NCBI RefSeq assembly: GCF_900176145.1
Contig: NZ_FWWY01000001.1
Coordinates: forward strand, 2,849,444 to 2,913,443
DNA length: 64,000 nt
Source: Sulfobacillus thermosulfidooxidans DSM 9293
GTDB taxonomy: Bacteria > Bacillota > Sulfobacillia > Sulfobacillales > Sulfobacillaceae
Direction of reading: 5' to 3'
Both the position numbers and the translations under genes were made by a program. Below, piece after piece: positions 34,431 to 43,881 of the stretch. Within the stretch, counting starts at the first letter, position 1. Each line of letters starts with the position of its first letter. The notes beneath the pieces were generated by a model. It worked only from the letters and a program-made list of their open reading frames with translations. It was not told the origin of the DNA and searched no databases.

Positions 34431-35540
34431 ATGGCTTTGCGGTGGGTTGGACGACTCATAGTGGGATTGATTGGACTCGCCATCTTATTTGTTCTCGTGC
34501 TTAAAGTCATTCTGGGACCACAATTTCAAAAGCCGGTTGTTCAACTTGCGCGTCCTCGTCTTCCGTACTTTTCGCATGTGGTTGTCATCATGATGGAAAA
34601 TCATGGCGATAAAATTTTGTACAATAATCCTCAAGCCAAATATATTAATCAATTGATGAACACGTGGGGATTCGATACGAATTATTTTGGGGTAACGCAT
34701 GTCAGTTTACCGAATTACGTCGCCTTGTTATCAGGCTCTACAGGAGGAACGCACAGCGATAGTCCTCTTCAACGGTTCCATCAAATGAGTTTGCCTCAAG
34801 AGTTAAATCAGGCCAAGATTAGCTGGCAAGCCGTTATGGAAAGTATTCCGTCTCCCGGCTTTAATGGGAACTGGTATCCGGATCATTTACCCAAAAATAC
34901 CGCGCCGATTGTTCCACCTCCCGATGCATTATATGCCAAAAAGCATAATCCGTTTGCCTTATTCCCAGCATTAAACAAAAGCCGGCCAGATCATACCATT
35001 AATTTAACTCAGTTTCGTCATGAACTGTCGTCTGGCCATATTGCTCAATTTACATGGATTACACCGAATTTATGCCATGACATGCACGGCCAAGCATCGG
35101 GTCCGGGAGCTAGTTGTCCCACGAGCAACCCCACGTTGTTAATCGAAAATGGCAATCACTTTCTACAACAGCTGATTCCTGAGATTATTCATTCACCAGG
35201 TTGGAATAGTCACTCGGTAATTTTTCTGACGTGGGATGAGACCAATGATCCCACCAACTTTCTATCGCCAACCGATCTCCGCGCGTATTTGGCTCCTGGT
35301 CCTGAGGCCCCGGTGATTCCTGTTGCTGATATTGCTATTGGCGGCGGTAAAGTTCCCTTGTTAGTCCTGTATGGTCGTCATCCTCATCCTTTGCGGGTTA
35401 ACTTATGGGCTGATCATTACAGCGTGCTCAAGACCATTGAAGATAGCTGGGATCTGCCATATCTCGGGCATGCGCAGGATGCCGATGTGCCAGTATTAAC
35501 GCCATTTTTCTCTGAAAAGAAAACATCCTCGACACGCTAA
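34431..35540 (+). CDS. Membrane-anchored phosphoesterase (acid phosphatase/phospholipase-C-like)
   Basis: About 369 residues: an N-terminal signal anchor (IVGLIGLAILFVLVLKVILG) followed by an alkaline-phosphatase-superfamily domain of the phosphoesterase type, with VVVIMMENHGDKI, VTHVSLPNYVALLSGS and the metal site in SVIFLTWDETNDP and WADHYSVLKTIEDSW. It probably hydrolyses phosphate esters outside the membrane. ATG at 34431 follows GTGAGG by 11 bases; upstream in-frame starts have no ribosome site. Substrate unknown. Confidence 0.82.
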   Translation: MALRWVGRLIVGLIGLAILFVLVLKVILGPQFQKPVVQLARPRLPYFSHVVVIMMENHGDKILYNNPQAKYINQLMNTWGFDTNYFGVTHVSLPNYVALLSGSTGGTHSDSPLQRFHQMSLPQELNQAKISWQAVMESIPSPGFNGNWYPDHLPKNTAPIVPPPDALYAKKHNPFALFPALNKSRPDHTINLTQFRHELSSGHIAQFTWITPNLCHDMHGQASGPGASCPTSNPTLLIENGNHFLQQLIPEIIHSPGWNSHSVIFLTWDETNDPTNFLSPTDLRAYLAPGPEAPVIPVADIAIGGGKVPLLVLYGRHPHPLRVNLWADHYSVLKTIEDSWDLPYLGHAQDADVPVLTPFFSEKKTSSTR

Positions 35541-35578
35541 ATATGGCGTGGGAGGATGGCAGGCGCGGCAATGATAAA

Positions 35579-35686
35579 TTATTCCTTATTGTAATCACGG
35601 TATAACATAGGCGCCAACACCGCAATTGCACCGATAAATGCGATTCCGACCACTGCGATAACCAGAAGGTCACCCGCTGTAATCAT
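35579..35686 (-). CDS. Very small single-helix membrane protein, 35 aa
   Basis: I found this by reading the minus strand: MITAGDLLVIAVVGIAFI continues as one hydrophobic helix and ends LYRDYNKE. GTGAAGGAGGG lies seven bases before the ATG, a near perfect ribosome site. It is divergent from the amino-acid permease. Such mini-proteins often accompany transporters or oxidases, but no partner is proved. Confidence 0.65.
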   Translation of the reverse strand: MITAGDLLVIAVVGIAFIGAIAVLAPMLYRDYNKE

Positions 35687-35773
35687 CGCAATCCCTCCTT
35701 CACACCCTGAATTGAGTGCACTTCAGGTTTCAAAATCTAGTTATATTGTATCACGAAATCCGCACACATTACT

Positions 35774-37291
35774 ATGGATTCAATGGATTATACGCCAAAT
35801 TGCCCGAACATCGGTGGAATAAGGATATACCGGACGGGACAAAATACTAACACTATGGACAAAACGAAAACATCTAGCAGGATAAAACAACCAACGCAGT
35901 CGCGGCTTGTTAGTAATAAATATGGGTCAGGAAAGCGTGTGAAAGTTCCCCGGGACATTAATGCGACCCGTCTTACCTTGATGACGGTAGGGGGAATCAT
36001 GGGCTCAGGTTTGTTTTTAGCGATAGGACAAGCTATTCGTTTGGCTGGTCCGGCCATCGCGATTTCATTGTTAATTGGGGTGACGATTATGGCCTTGGAA
36101 GTGGCAGCCCTTGCTGAAATGGCTGCGGCTGACAGGGAACGTGGCTCTTTTTTGGCCTTTGCCCACCATGCGTTGGGACCGGGATCCGCCTTTGTGGGAG
36201 GATGGATTTTTTGGTTTTCTAGCATCCTCAACATTTCTGCTGAAGCCACTGCGGGTGCCATTTTCACACGTCTTTGGTTTCCCCAAATTCCCGTTTATGT
36301 TTTTAGCGTGGGTTATGCTTTGATCGTTGTAGGGATAAACTTTTTAACGGTTCGTGGATTTAGCACCGTGGAATCATGGATGTCCGGTACGAAAATCACG
36401 GCGACGGTTGTGTTTATTTTGATTGGCATCTTAGCCATTGCAGGGATTTTGCCCGTTAAACATCCCGTGGGTATCCGGGGCTGGTATGCCATGCCGAGCT
36501 TTTTCCCACACGGCATTAAAGGGGTATTAGCAGCTATGGTACTGGTGCTCTTTTCGATGTCGGGCACGGGCGTGCTAGGACTCGCTGCACCCAATGTTAA
36601 AAATGCTGAAACCACCATTGCCAAAAGCATTCGCAATACCATTATCGCCATTTATATCTTATATGTAGGGGCCGCTTTGGCCTTAACCTCAATTTTGATT
36701 TGGTATACGGTTCCCACAGCGCAAAGTCCTTTTACGGCAGCCTTGCGCACTCTCCCCTGGGGATGGCTGGTTAATGTTTTTAACTTGGTGATTCTTTTAG
36801 CGGTGTTGAGTGCGATGAATGCGGGGCTATTTGCAACAGACCGCGTCCTCGCCACGCTTGGCCGTATTCATGCTGCTCCTAAAGTGGTTGCCAAGGAATC
36901 ACACGGCATTCCCCGGATGGCGAATCTCGTGACAGGGATTTTATTCGTGGTGATTAGTGGTTTGGCTTATTTTTTGCCTAAAACGGCTTATTTATATCTA
37001 GTCACCGCGACCGGATTTCAAGCCTTATTTATTTGGGGTTTGATCATTGTGACGCAAATCGTTTACCGCAAGATTTTGTTAAAAGAAGGAAAGGATCTTG
37101 AGTTTCGATTAAAAGGATATCCCTATTCTTCGATTCTAGCGGTGATTCTGATTGTCGGCGTAATTGCGACCGCCCCATTAGCGCCACATGAAATGATTTC
37201 TTTGGAAATTAGTATTGGGGCATCGGTGATATTTTTTATTGCGTATTTGCCGGTTCGGGCAAAACGGTTAAAGCAGCAGCACGAAAAATGA
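35774..37291 (+). CDS. APC-superfamily amino-acid permease
   Basis: A 505-residue protein with about 12 membrane helices and the APC hallmark GGIMGSGLFLAIGQAIRLAGP in its first helix. The N-terminal 55 residues are hydrophilic with no clear ribosome site at their ATG. A GTG at 35939, preceded by CAGGAAAG, is a possible true start, close to the first helix. It is adjacent to alanine dehydrogenase, so alanine uptake is a guess. Start uncertain. Confidence 0.85.
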   Translation: MDSMDYTPNCPNIGGIRIYRTGQNTNTMDKTKTSSRIKQPTQSRLVSNKYGSGKRVKVPRDINATRLTLMTVGGIMGSGLFLAIGQAIRLAGPAIAISLLIGVTIMALEVAALAEMAAADRERGSFLAFAHHALGPGSAFVGGWIFWFSSILNISAEATAGAIFTRLWFPQIPVYVFSVGYALIVVGINFLTVRGFSTVESWMSGTKITATVVFILIGILAIAGILPVKHPVGIRGWYAMPSFFPHGIKGVLAAMVLVLFSMSGTGVLGLAAPNVKNAETTIAKSIRNTIIAIYILYVGAALALTSILIWYTVPTAQSPFTAALRTLPWGWLVNVFNLVILLAVLSAMNAGLFATDRVLATLGRIHAAPKVVAKESHGIPRMANLVTGILFVVISGLAYFLPKTAYLYLVTATGFQALFIWGLIIVTQIVYRKILLKEGKDLEFRLKGYPYSSILAVILIVGVIATAPLAPHEMISLEISIGASVIFFIAYLPVRAKRLKQQHEK

Positions 37292-37399
37292 CGGACCCTC
37301 TGTGTCGTCGAATTTTGGTGTGTTAGAATGAATGCTGATCCTGCGCGAGATAACCGGAGGATTTGAGGTGCGTATAATTGGGGAAGAAGGGACTATGTC

Positions 37400-38518
37400 G
37401 TGAAAATAGGTTTGCCTACAGAAATTAAACCCGATGAAAATCGCGTGGCCTTAACGCCCGCCGGCGTCATGGCGTTAACCCGAGACGGCCACCAAGTGCT
37501 TATTCAACAAGGTGCGGGACTTGGAAGCGGCTTTTCCGATGACCAGTACCGTAACGCGGGCGGAACGCTCGTGCCGACGGCAGAAGACGTTTGGACCGGG
37601 GCCGAAATGGTCATTAAAGTCAAAGAGCCTTTGCCTGAGGAGTATCGATATTTTCGAAAGGATTTAGTGCTCTTTACATACTTGCACTTGGCTCCCGAGC
37701 CAGAACTTACGCAGGCTCTGGTGGATTCGGGGATAACGGCCATTGCTTATGAAACGGTGCAAGCAGCCGATGGGTCACTGCCTTTGCTCACGCCGATGAG
37801 TGAAGTGGCTGGACGGATGGCTACGCAGATTGGCGCTCATTTCCTTGAAAAACCTCAAGGGGGCCGGGGCATTCTGTTAGGAGGAGTACCGGGAGTTCTG
37901 CCGGGTTCCGTTTTGGTTATCGGGGGCGGAATTGTCGGAACAAATGCTGCGCGGATTGCATTAGGACTCGGCGCGGATGTCACGATTGTCGATATCAATG
38001 CGGATCGTCTTCGGCAATTAGATGACATGTTCCATGGACATGTCCGGACACTGATGTCAAACGAATACAATATTGCGGAGGCCGTCAAAACCTGTGACTT
38101 ACTCGTGGGGGCTGTTCTGATTCCTGGTGCCCGCGCTCCGCATTTAGTGAGTGAAGCGATGGTCGCCACGATGCAGCCTGGCTCGGTGATTGTGGATGTA
38201 GCCATTGACCAGGGAGGATCAATCGAAACCATTGATCATGTGACGACCCATAGTCATCCGACCTACGTCAAGCATGGGGTGGTCCATTACGCCGTGGCGA
38301 ATATGCCCGGAGCGGTAGCCCGGACCTCCACGTTGGCACTCACCAACGTGACGCTGCGTTATGCCAGATTATTGGCTCAATATGGTGCTGTGGAAGCTAT
38401 GCGGCGTGATCCGGCCTTAGCCAAAGGGCTCAATGTTTATCAGGGAGCGATTACGTTCAAAGCGGTGGCAGAAGCTCACCAAAAGCCGTATGTTGCTCCT
38501 CAAGAAATCTGGTCGTAG
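37400..38518 (+). CDS. ald: Alanine dehydrogenase
   Basis: A 372-residue NAD-linked enzyme with full Ald pattern: [18 protein letters not shown] at the N-terminus, [14 protein letters not shown], the NAD motif [12 protein letters not shown], and [13 protein letters not shown]. It interconverts alanine and pyruvate plus ammonia. The start is GTG with GAAGAAGGG upstream. A terminator lies 33 bases after its stop. It follows the amino-acid permease by 108 bases. Confidence 0.97.
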   Translation: MKIGLPTEIKPDENRVALTPAGVMALTRDGHQVLIQQGAGLGSGFSDDQYRNAGGTLVPTAEDVWTGAEMVIKVKEPLPEEYRYFRKDLVLFTYLHLAPEPELTQALVDSGITAIAYETVQAADGSLPLLTPMSEVAGRMATQIGAHFLEKPQGGRGILLGGVPGVLPGSVLVIGGGIVGTNAARIALGLGADVTIVDINADRLRQLDDMFHGHVRTLMSNEYNIAEAVKTCDLLVGAVLIPGARAPHLVSEAMVATMQPGSVIVDVAIDQGGSIETIDHVTTHSHPTYVKHGVVHYAVANMPGAVARTSTLALTNVTLRYARLLAQYGAVEAMRRDPALAKGLNVYQGAITFKAVAEAHQKPYVAPQEIWS

Positions 38519-38550
38519 ATTATCCATTCTACACCGTGTTGACACATGGG

Positions 38551-38585
38551 CTGACCCTCAAGAGGTGATGAGGGTCAGTTTTTTG
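38551..38585 (+). terminator. Rho-independent terminator after ald
   Basis: CTGACCCTC pairs with GAGGGTCAG around a ten-base loop, followed by six T. Confidence 0.93.
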
Positions 38586-38638
38586 TGTCTAAAATCTGTT
38601 GCCGATTTTTTGTGCCATTAGGAAGTTCTCAGCAGGAA

Positions 38639-38667
38639 TTGTTCTAATATCGTCGAATGGTTAACAT
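38639..38667 (+). promoter_or_regulatory. Possible promoter of xerD
   Basis: TTGTTC and TAACAT with a 17-base spacer, about 20 bases before the ATG. Confidence 0.4.
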
Positions 38668-38687
38668 AATTATTTCATTTCCTGATA

Positions 38688-39578
38688 ATGAGGCGAAAAG
38701 ATGTGAATCAGCGGATCCATGAGTTTTTAGATTATTTACGGTATGAACGAAACCTATCGTCCAATACGATTGAGTCCTATCAAAGAGATTTAATTGATTA
38801 TATGGATTTTGTAGATACCCATGGGCGCCAAGAGGATGAACAAAATGTGATTCATTATTTGCAGTTCTTACAACAGGAACACCGTGCTCCCGCGACGCAA
38901 GCCAGGCGACTGGCTGCGATTAAAGCCTATTATTGTTTTGTGGTGAATGACCAGGGTTTGAGTAGTGACCCCACAGAACTATTATCTGCTCCCAAACTGA
39001 ATAGGCGCCTTCCTCATGTTTTAAGTATTGAAGAGGTTACGCGACTCATTGAAGCGCCCGATTTGAGTACCATGACCGGTATCCGGGACCGGGCGATGTT
39101 AGAATTGTTGTATGCCACCGGAGTGCGTGTCAGTGAATTATGTCATTTAACCATGAATGATTGGTGGTTAGATCCGCCGAAAATCCGGTGCCTCGGCAAA
39201 GGCTCCAAGGAGCGCTATATTCCTCTAGGAAAACTTGCGGCACAATGGTTGATGCGTTATGTCGATGTAGCCCGACCCCAGTTCATCAAAGATATACAGG
39301 AACCCACATTATTTCTTAACCGGCAGGGGAAAGCCTTAACTCGCCAAGGATTTTGGAAACTGCTTAAAAAATACGCTATCAAGGCAGGCATCACCCAACC
39401 GATTACGCCTCATATGATTCGCCATTCCTTTGCCACCCATCTTTTAGAAAACGGGGCCGATTTGCGTGCTGTGCAAGAAATGTTAGGCCATCAAGATATT
39501 TCGACCACGCAAATTTATACCCATGTCAGCCAAAAACGTCTTCGTCCCGTTTATGACCAGACTCACCCGCGGGCCTAA
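38688..39578 (+). CDS. xerD: Tyrosine recombinase XerD
   Basis: A 296-residue integrase-family recombinase with all catalytic residues: R147 (ATGVRVSEL), K171/K174 (GKGSKER), H242-R245 (PHMIRHSF), H268 (LGHQDIS) and Y277 (TQIYTHVS). The N-terminal SAM-like domain starts IHEFLDYLRYERNLS. It fits chromosome-dimer resolution enzymes rather than phage integrases; no attachment site or mobile element surrounds it. Its place before dacF and the spoIIA operon matches other Firmicutes. No clear ribosome site lies before the ATG; GTG at 38703 is an alternative. Confidence 0.92.
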   Translation: MRRKDVNQRIHEFLDYLRYERNLSSNTIESYQRDLIDYMDFVDTHGRQEDEQNVIHYLQFLQQEHRAPATQARRLAAIKAYYCFVVNDQGLSSDPTELLSAPKLNRRLPHVLSIEEVTRLIEAPDLSTMTGIRDRAMLELLYATGVRVSELCHLTMNDWWLDPPKIRCLGKGSKERYIPLGKLAAQWLMRYVDVARPQFIKDIQEPTLFLNRQGKALTRQGFWKLLKKYAIKAGITQPITPHMIRHSFATHLLENGADLRAVQEMLGHQDISTTQIYTHVSQKRLRPVYDQTHPRA

Positions 39579-39677
39579 GGACACGATCATAGGCTTCAAC
39601 AGGAGGACCATGTTGCATGAATTCCCACTCTTTTGCCCCATACTATCAGCCAGACAATCTTGTGGGGAGGGTGAAAG

Positions 39678-40850
39678 ATGGGGCTTCGAGGAGGCCTAAA
39701 ACGTCTTCGTTGGATTATTAGCACGGTTTTTGTATGGAACATATTTTCGACACCATTAATCTTTGCACAAACAATTACCGAACCTCCACCTGTGCAGGCG
39801 AAGGCCGCGGAATTAATTGATGCCAATTCGGGTCAGGTTCTTTATGCGAAAAATCCCAATCAAGAACTTCCGATGGCGAGTGTGACAAAGTTAATGACTT
39901 TGTATTTGGCTGTCAAAGCGATTGACCAGCATCAAATTAGCTTAAAGGATTTGGTGCCGGCTGATGAGACAGCCTACCGTATCGGCGGATCACAAATTTG
40001 GCTGGAACCAGGAGAACGCCTGAGCGTTGATCAAATGTTAAAAGCCGTGGCGATAGGTTCTGCGAATGATGCCTCTTATGCTCTCGGAGCCTTTATCGGA
40101 GGTTCCGAGTCGGCATTTGTTCAAAAAATGAATCAAACGGCGCATCAATTGGGGATGTTGCATACGCATTTTGTTAATCCTCATGGGTTGCCCGCGCAAG
40201 GACATTATACCACGGCGCATGATTTAGCCCTATTAGGTCAGCAAGCCGTGAAAATGCCGTTGCTGCTCCACTACACGTCTATGTGGGAAGATCGGAGTAT
40301 CCGTAATGGTAAAGGGGGAACGTTGTGGCTTGTGAACCACAACCGATTACTTCGCACATATCCAGGCTGTGACGGCTTAAAAACCGGATTTACCCATGAG
40401 GCTGGCTATTGCATGGTGGCTACTGCCAAAAGAGATAACACGCGCATGATTGTGGCCATCTTAGGAGCGCCAACGGGTAAGGCGCGGGCCCAAGACGCCG
40501 CGGCCCTGATGTCGTGGGGATTTCAAAACTTTCGCACCACATCCGTTGTAAAGGCGCATGAAATTTTGGGCCGGGTACGGGTCATTCGCGGTACTAAGCC
40601 CTATGTCGACGCGGTGGTTGATCATGCTGTGGCGATCACCCAGCCTAGTACGGCCGGACGCCTTCAATCTTCTAAGGAATTGCCGGCAGACATTGCAGCT
40701 CCTGTCCAAAAAGGCCAAATTTTAGGCTACTTAACGGTGACGAGTCAGAAAAAGGTTGTCCGACGCATTCCCATCCGTGCTAGCCAGTCCGTTGACAAAA
40801 TTACGATTGGACAACTGACATGGCGGTATTTATGGAAGCTCTTTAGTTAA
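39678..40850 (+). CDS. dacF: D-alanyl-D-alanine carboxypeptidase (DacF type)
   Basis: A 390-residue low-molecular-weight penicillin-binding protein with signal peptide (residues 1-30), S68-x-x-K71 in MASVTKLM, S128-A-N130 and K235-T-G237 in GLKTGFTHEAG. A C-terminal beta domain follows. It trims peptidoglycan stem peptides. Placement just before spoIIA is the same as dacF in Bacillus, where it is part of forespore development. GGGAGG lies before the ATG. Confidence 0.94.
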   Translation: MGLRGGLKRLRWIISTVFVWNIFSTPLIFAQTITEPPPVQAKAAELIDANSGQVLYAKNPNQELPMASVTKLMTLYLAVKAIDQHQISLKDLVPADETAYRIGGSQIWLEPGERLSVDQMLKAVAIGSANDASYALGAFIGGSESAFVQKMNQTAHQLGMLHTHFVNPHGLPAQGHYTTAHDLALLGQQAVKMPLLLHYTSMWEDRSIRNGKGGTLWLVNHNRLLRTYPGCDGLKTGFTHEAGYCMVATAKRDNTRMIVAILGAPTGKARAQDAAALMSWGFQNFRTTSVVKAHEILGRVRVIRGTKPYVDAVVDHAVAITQPSTAGRLQSSKELPADIAAPVQKGQILGYLTVTSQKKVVRRIPIRASQSVDKITIGQLTWRYLWKLFS

Positions 40851-40876
40851 AGGTCTGGCAGGATAGGAGGACAGGT

Positions 40877-41530
40877 ATGGATTTATACGCGGTTAAAAAT
40901 CAGTTAGAAGATATGGTGTCAGATTTGCGCCAACAACTCGCGGTGAAAGAGACCGATTCGGTGCACGCATTGAGTGCCTATGACAATCATCCCGCCGATT
41001 TAGGTACTGATACCTTTGAGCGGGAATTGGATGTAGGTTTAGAACGGGGCTTGGCTCATCACCTTGCCGAGGTTGAACGAGCTCTCGAAAAGATTGACGA
41101 GGATAGTTATGGCATCTGTGATCGCTGTCATCATCCTATTGATGCACAGCGTCTTCAAGCGCGCCCCGAGTCTGTCTATTGTTTGCCGTGTCAACAAGAA
41201 CAAGAACAAGGATATGTGCCTGTTTCGCACCATGTGATTCCTATGCCCTTTGGCGACCGACCCGATATTCACCATGGGGATGTCGAAACCGATGGCGAAG
41301 ACATCTGGCAAAGTGTCGCACAATGGGGGACCTCAAATAGTCCTCAAGATACTCCGCCAGCGGTGGATTACCATGAAACGTATGTCGGATTTGATGAACC
41401 GGTCAGTTTTGTCGAACAAGTCGAATCCGTTGTCGATGAACAAGGTGAACCACTTCTGGATGCTGCCCGAGAGAAAATGAAGCGTCAAGCCCGAAGTACC
41501 GACAAGGAAAGTGATGAATATCCTTTTTAA
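40877..41530 (+). CDS. TraR/DksA-type zinc finger protein (YteA family)
   Basis: A 217-residue protein with an N-terminal coiled coil, an acidic patch (HPADLGTDTFERELDVGL) and a C4 zinc finger (CDRCHHP, then YCLPCQQ). A long acidic C-terminal tail follows. It belongs to YteA-like DksA relatives often seen in spore formers, but its target is unknown. GGAGGA lies before the ATG, and a terminator follows. Confidence 0.88.
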   Translation: MDLYAVKNQLEDMVSDLRQQLAVKETDSVHALSAYDNHPADLGTDTFERELDVGLERGLAHHLAEVERALEKIDEDSYGICDRCHHPIDAQRLQARPESVYCLPCQQEQEQGYVPVSHHVIPMPFGDRPDIHHGDVETDGEDIWQSVAQWGTSNSPQDTPPAVDYHETYVGFDEPVSFVEQVESVVDEQGEPLLDAAREKMKRQARSTDKESDEYPF

Positions 41531-41555
41531 GGCGGCCAAAAGCCGCCTTTTTTCG
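41529..41555 (+). terminator. Rho-independent terminator after the zinc finger gene
   Basis: GGCGGC pairs with GCCGCC around CAAAA and is followed by six T. It separates this gene from spoIIAA. Confidence 0.9.
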
Positions 41556-41614
41556 CAGCCTGAAGCGTGTATGATAGTGGTCAGGAAAATATTGGATTTG
41601 CGGGAGGATTGTTC

Positions 41615-41950
41615 ATGACCATTGTTCATACGATTCAGGGGAACCGAATTTTGGTCGCCATTCATGGTGATCTCGATTTAACGACGGCAGCACCCCTGCG
41701 TGAAGCTTTAGATGAATTATTGGACCGCTACCGGGAAAAAGCGCTAGTGTTAGATCTATCGGAAGTTGAGTTTATTGACTCATCTGGTCTTGGTGTCATC
41801 CTCGGACGATACCGCCGGATGGGAAACCGATCGTTATCTCTAGTTGGGGTGAAGCCTAGCGTCAAGGCTGTGCTGGAGCTGGCCGGGATTACTGCGATTA
41901 TATCAGTCACTGATGCTTTTAAACCAGCTGTGAAGGATCAACATGTGTAG
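41615..41950 (+). CDS. spoIIAA: Anti-sigma F factor antagonist SpoIIAA
   Basis: A 111-residue STAS-domain protein with the phosphorylation-site motif EFIDSSGLGVILGRYR. It releases sigma F from SpoIIAB in the forespore when dephosphorylated. ATG at 41615 follows GGGAGGA by seven bases; an earlier in-frame start at 41567 lies in the promoter region. It is followed, after an unusual 153-base gap, by spoIIAB. Confidence 0.95.
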   Translation: MTIVHTIQGNRILVAIHGDLDLTTAAPLREALDELLDRYREKALVLDLSEVEFIDSSGLGVILGRYRRMGNRSLSLVGVKPSVKAVLELAGITAIISVTDAFKPAVKDQHV

Positions 41951-42103
41951 TCGCCCTTGGCAGGCTTTAAACCTTATTTTGGGTCTATTTATTTTATCCC
42001 TTGTCTCGTAGAGATTATTCCGGAACGGTTTTGGTTCACGGGGATGCCACTCTCTAAGAGAACCACGGCATCATACAAAAAACTAAGCTAGGAGGAACTT
42101 TGA

Positions 42104-42547
42104 GTGAAAAATACGATGCAAATGCGATTTTTATCTGTGCCTGACAATGTGGGACTAGCCCGGGTCGCCATCGCAGCATTAGCGGGTCAGGCACCCTTTT
42201 CCCTATCGGATATTGACGAAATTAAGGTGGCCGTTTCCGAAGCAGTTTCCAATGCTATTATTCATGGCTATAAAGGCAAACCTGACGGTTGGGTCGAGTT
42301 AACGGGAACGCTTGACAAACTGGGATTAACCATTGTCGTTGAAGATTTTGGCGTTGGTATTGCAGATATTGAACAGGCACGGCAACCGTCGTTTTCTAGT
42401 GACCCCGAACGAATGGGACTCGGATTTGTATTTATGGAGTCTTTTATGCATGGACTTCATGTGGAATCGACGGTGGGAAAGGGCACCCGCGTCGAAATGC
42501 AGCGATTTGCAACGATTCAAGGAGAACTATCACGCGATGCCCAATGA
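42104..42547 (+). CDS. spoIIAB: Anti-sigma F factor / serine kinase SpoIIAB
   Basis: A 147-residue GHKL ATPase with N-box KVAVSEAVSNAIIHGY, G1 VEDFGVGI and G2 GLGFVFMESFM. It binds sigma F and phosphorylates SpoIIAA. The GTG start at 42104 follows AGGAGG. The gene overlaps sigF by 11 bases. Confidence 0.96.
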   Translation: MKNTMQMRFLSVPDNVGLARVAIAALAGQAPFSLSDIDEIKVAVSEAVSNAIIHGYKGKPDGWVELTGTLDKLGLTIVVEDFGVGIADIEQARQPSFSSDPERMGLGFVFMESFMHGLHVESTVGKGTRVEMQRFATIQGELSRDAQ

Positions 42548-43313
42548 AGGCCAAACCCATTGGCACTCACCCCGCGACGAAGCCCAGTTATATCGCTTAG
42601 CCCAAGCAGGGGATCTGACGGCACGGGAAGAGTTGGTGGAGCGACATTGGAACTTAATTTGGCATATTGTCCACCGGTTTCAAGGCCGGGGATATGATCC
42701 CGAAGATTTGTTTCAAGTAGGAGCTATTGGCTTACTCAAAGCGATTGATCGTTTTGATGTCGACCGGGGATTAAAATTTTCTACTTATGCTGTGCCCTTA
42801 ATAATGGGCGAAATCCGGCGCCATATGCGCGATGATCAGCCCATTCGGGTGGCCCGATCCCTACGGGAATTAGGAATGCGGGTCGAACAGGTCCGTTCGA
42901 TGTTGTCGCAGCAATTGGGACGGGATCCGACGCCACAAGAAGTGGCTGAAAAAATGGGCGTGGATCCTAGTGATATTGCGGAAGCCATGGAAGCAATTCG
43001 AGCACCAGCTTCTCTTAACCAACCCATCGAATCTCCCAATGGCTCGGAAACGCATTTAGGGGATACCGTACGAGATGATGTGGGAGAATCCGACTGGTTG
43101 GAACAAATGGCACTCACTCAAGCATTTGGAGCCTTGGACGAACGAGAGCGATTTATTTTGCGTGCACGCTTCGTTGAAGGACGAACACAAACCGAAGTCG
43201 CGCGGCGATTGAATGTCTCGCAAGTGCAAATCTCACGATTAGAACGCCGCGCCTTGGATCGTTTGAAATTGGCCTTAAACGATGATCCACCGCCAAATCC
43301 TCATGAGGGATAA
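42537..43313 (+). CDS. sigF: Forespore sigma factor sigma F
   Basis: A 258-residue sigma-70-family protein of the sporulation type. Region 2 is GYDPEDLFQVGAIGLLKAID and FSTYAVPLIMGEIRRHMRDD; region 3 and 4 follow, with the helix-turn-helix EVARRLNVSQVQISRLERRA. It is the first forespore-specific sigma factor. ATG at 42537 overlaps spoIIAB and has AAGGAG about 12 bases upstream. It is followed by a terminator and the spoVA operon. Confidence 0.95.
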   Translation: MPNEGQTHWHSPRDEAQLYRLAQAGDLTAREELVERHWNLIWHIVHRFQGRGYDPEDLFQVGAIGLLKAIDRFDVDRGLKFSTYAVPLIMGEIRRHMRDDQPIRVARSLRELGMRVEQVRSMLSQQLGRDPTPQEVAEKMGVDPSDIAEAMEAIRAPASLNQPIESPNGSETHLGDTVRDDVGESDWLEQMALTQAFGALDERERFILRARFVEGRTQTEVARRLNVSQVQISRLERRALDRLKLALNDDPPPNPHEG

Positions 43314-43336
43314 AAAAATCTGTGTTTGGAACATAC

Positions 43337-43376
43337 TACTCCTGAACCCGTGGGTTCAAGGAGTTTTTCTTTGCCA
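43337..43376 (+). terminator. Terminator between sigF and spoVAC
   Basis: A stem of ACTCC-TGAACCC with GGGTTCA-AGGAGT (one mismatch region) is followed by TTTTTCTTT. Confidence 0.8.
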
Positions 43377-43413
43377 GTTGTTCTGCCATTCACTGGATGT
43401 AGGAGGGAAATCC

Positions 43414-43881
43414 ATGGCCAACCAAGCCAGACAGTTAAGTCAGGAAATGCAAGATTATCAGAACATGGCCAGTCAGATCCGTCCTAAAAAACCCATGCTT
43501 AAAAATGCAATTACGGCATTTTTTGTTGGCGGTCTGATTTGCGAAGTCGGTCAGGGAATTCAATGGTTTTTTATGCAACAAGGTATGAGCGCCAAAGAAG
43601 CCACATCTCCCACGACGGTTGTGATGATCGGGCTCGGCGCCTTATTGACCGGATTAGGATGGTATGACCGGATCGTGAAGCGTGGGGGCATGGGGGGATC
43701 ATTACCGATTACCGGTTTTGCCAATGCGATGGTCGCTCCAGCGATGGAATACCGTACCGAAGGCTTAGTGTTGGGCGTCGGTGCCAAACTGTTTACCGTA
43801 GCAGGACCGGTCTTAACGTATGGATTAGCTGCAGCCTTTGTGGTCGGATTGATTCGATATTTATTGACGGGGGTGGCCTAG
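43414..43881 (+). CDS. spoVAC: Stage V sporulation protein AC
   Basis: A 155-residue membrane protein with the SpoVAC pattern LKNAITAFFVGGLICEVGQ and GFANAMVAPAMEYRTEGLV. It is part of the channel that moves dipicolinic acid into the forespore and out at germination. ATG at 43414 follows GGAGGG by eight bases; the frame is open further upstream through the terminator but not coding there. spoVAD follows without a gap. Confidence 0.94.
   Translation: MANQARQLSQEMQDYQNMASQIRPKKPMLKNAITAFFVGGLICEVGQGIQWFFMQQGMSAKEATSPTTVVMIGLGALLTGLGWYDRIVKRGGMGGSLPITGFANAMVAPAMEYRTEGLVLGVGAKLFTVAGPVLTYGLAAAFVVGLIRYLLTGVA

Noticed and set aside
35788-36267. Minus-strand frame of 159 codons inside the permease gene
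   Set aside because: Shadow of the APC permease; its product has no recognisable pattern.
38688-39578. Phage or island integrase
   Set aside because: Sequence and neighbours (dacF, spoIIA) are those of chromosomal XerD; no phage genes or attachment repeats are seen.
39616-39720. Short frame of about 34 codons before dacF
   Set aside because: A GGAGG lies upstream, but the product has no pattern and overlaps the dacF start in another frame; not enough to call.
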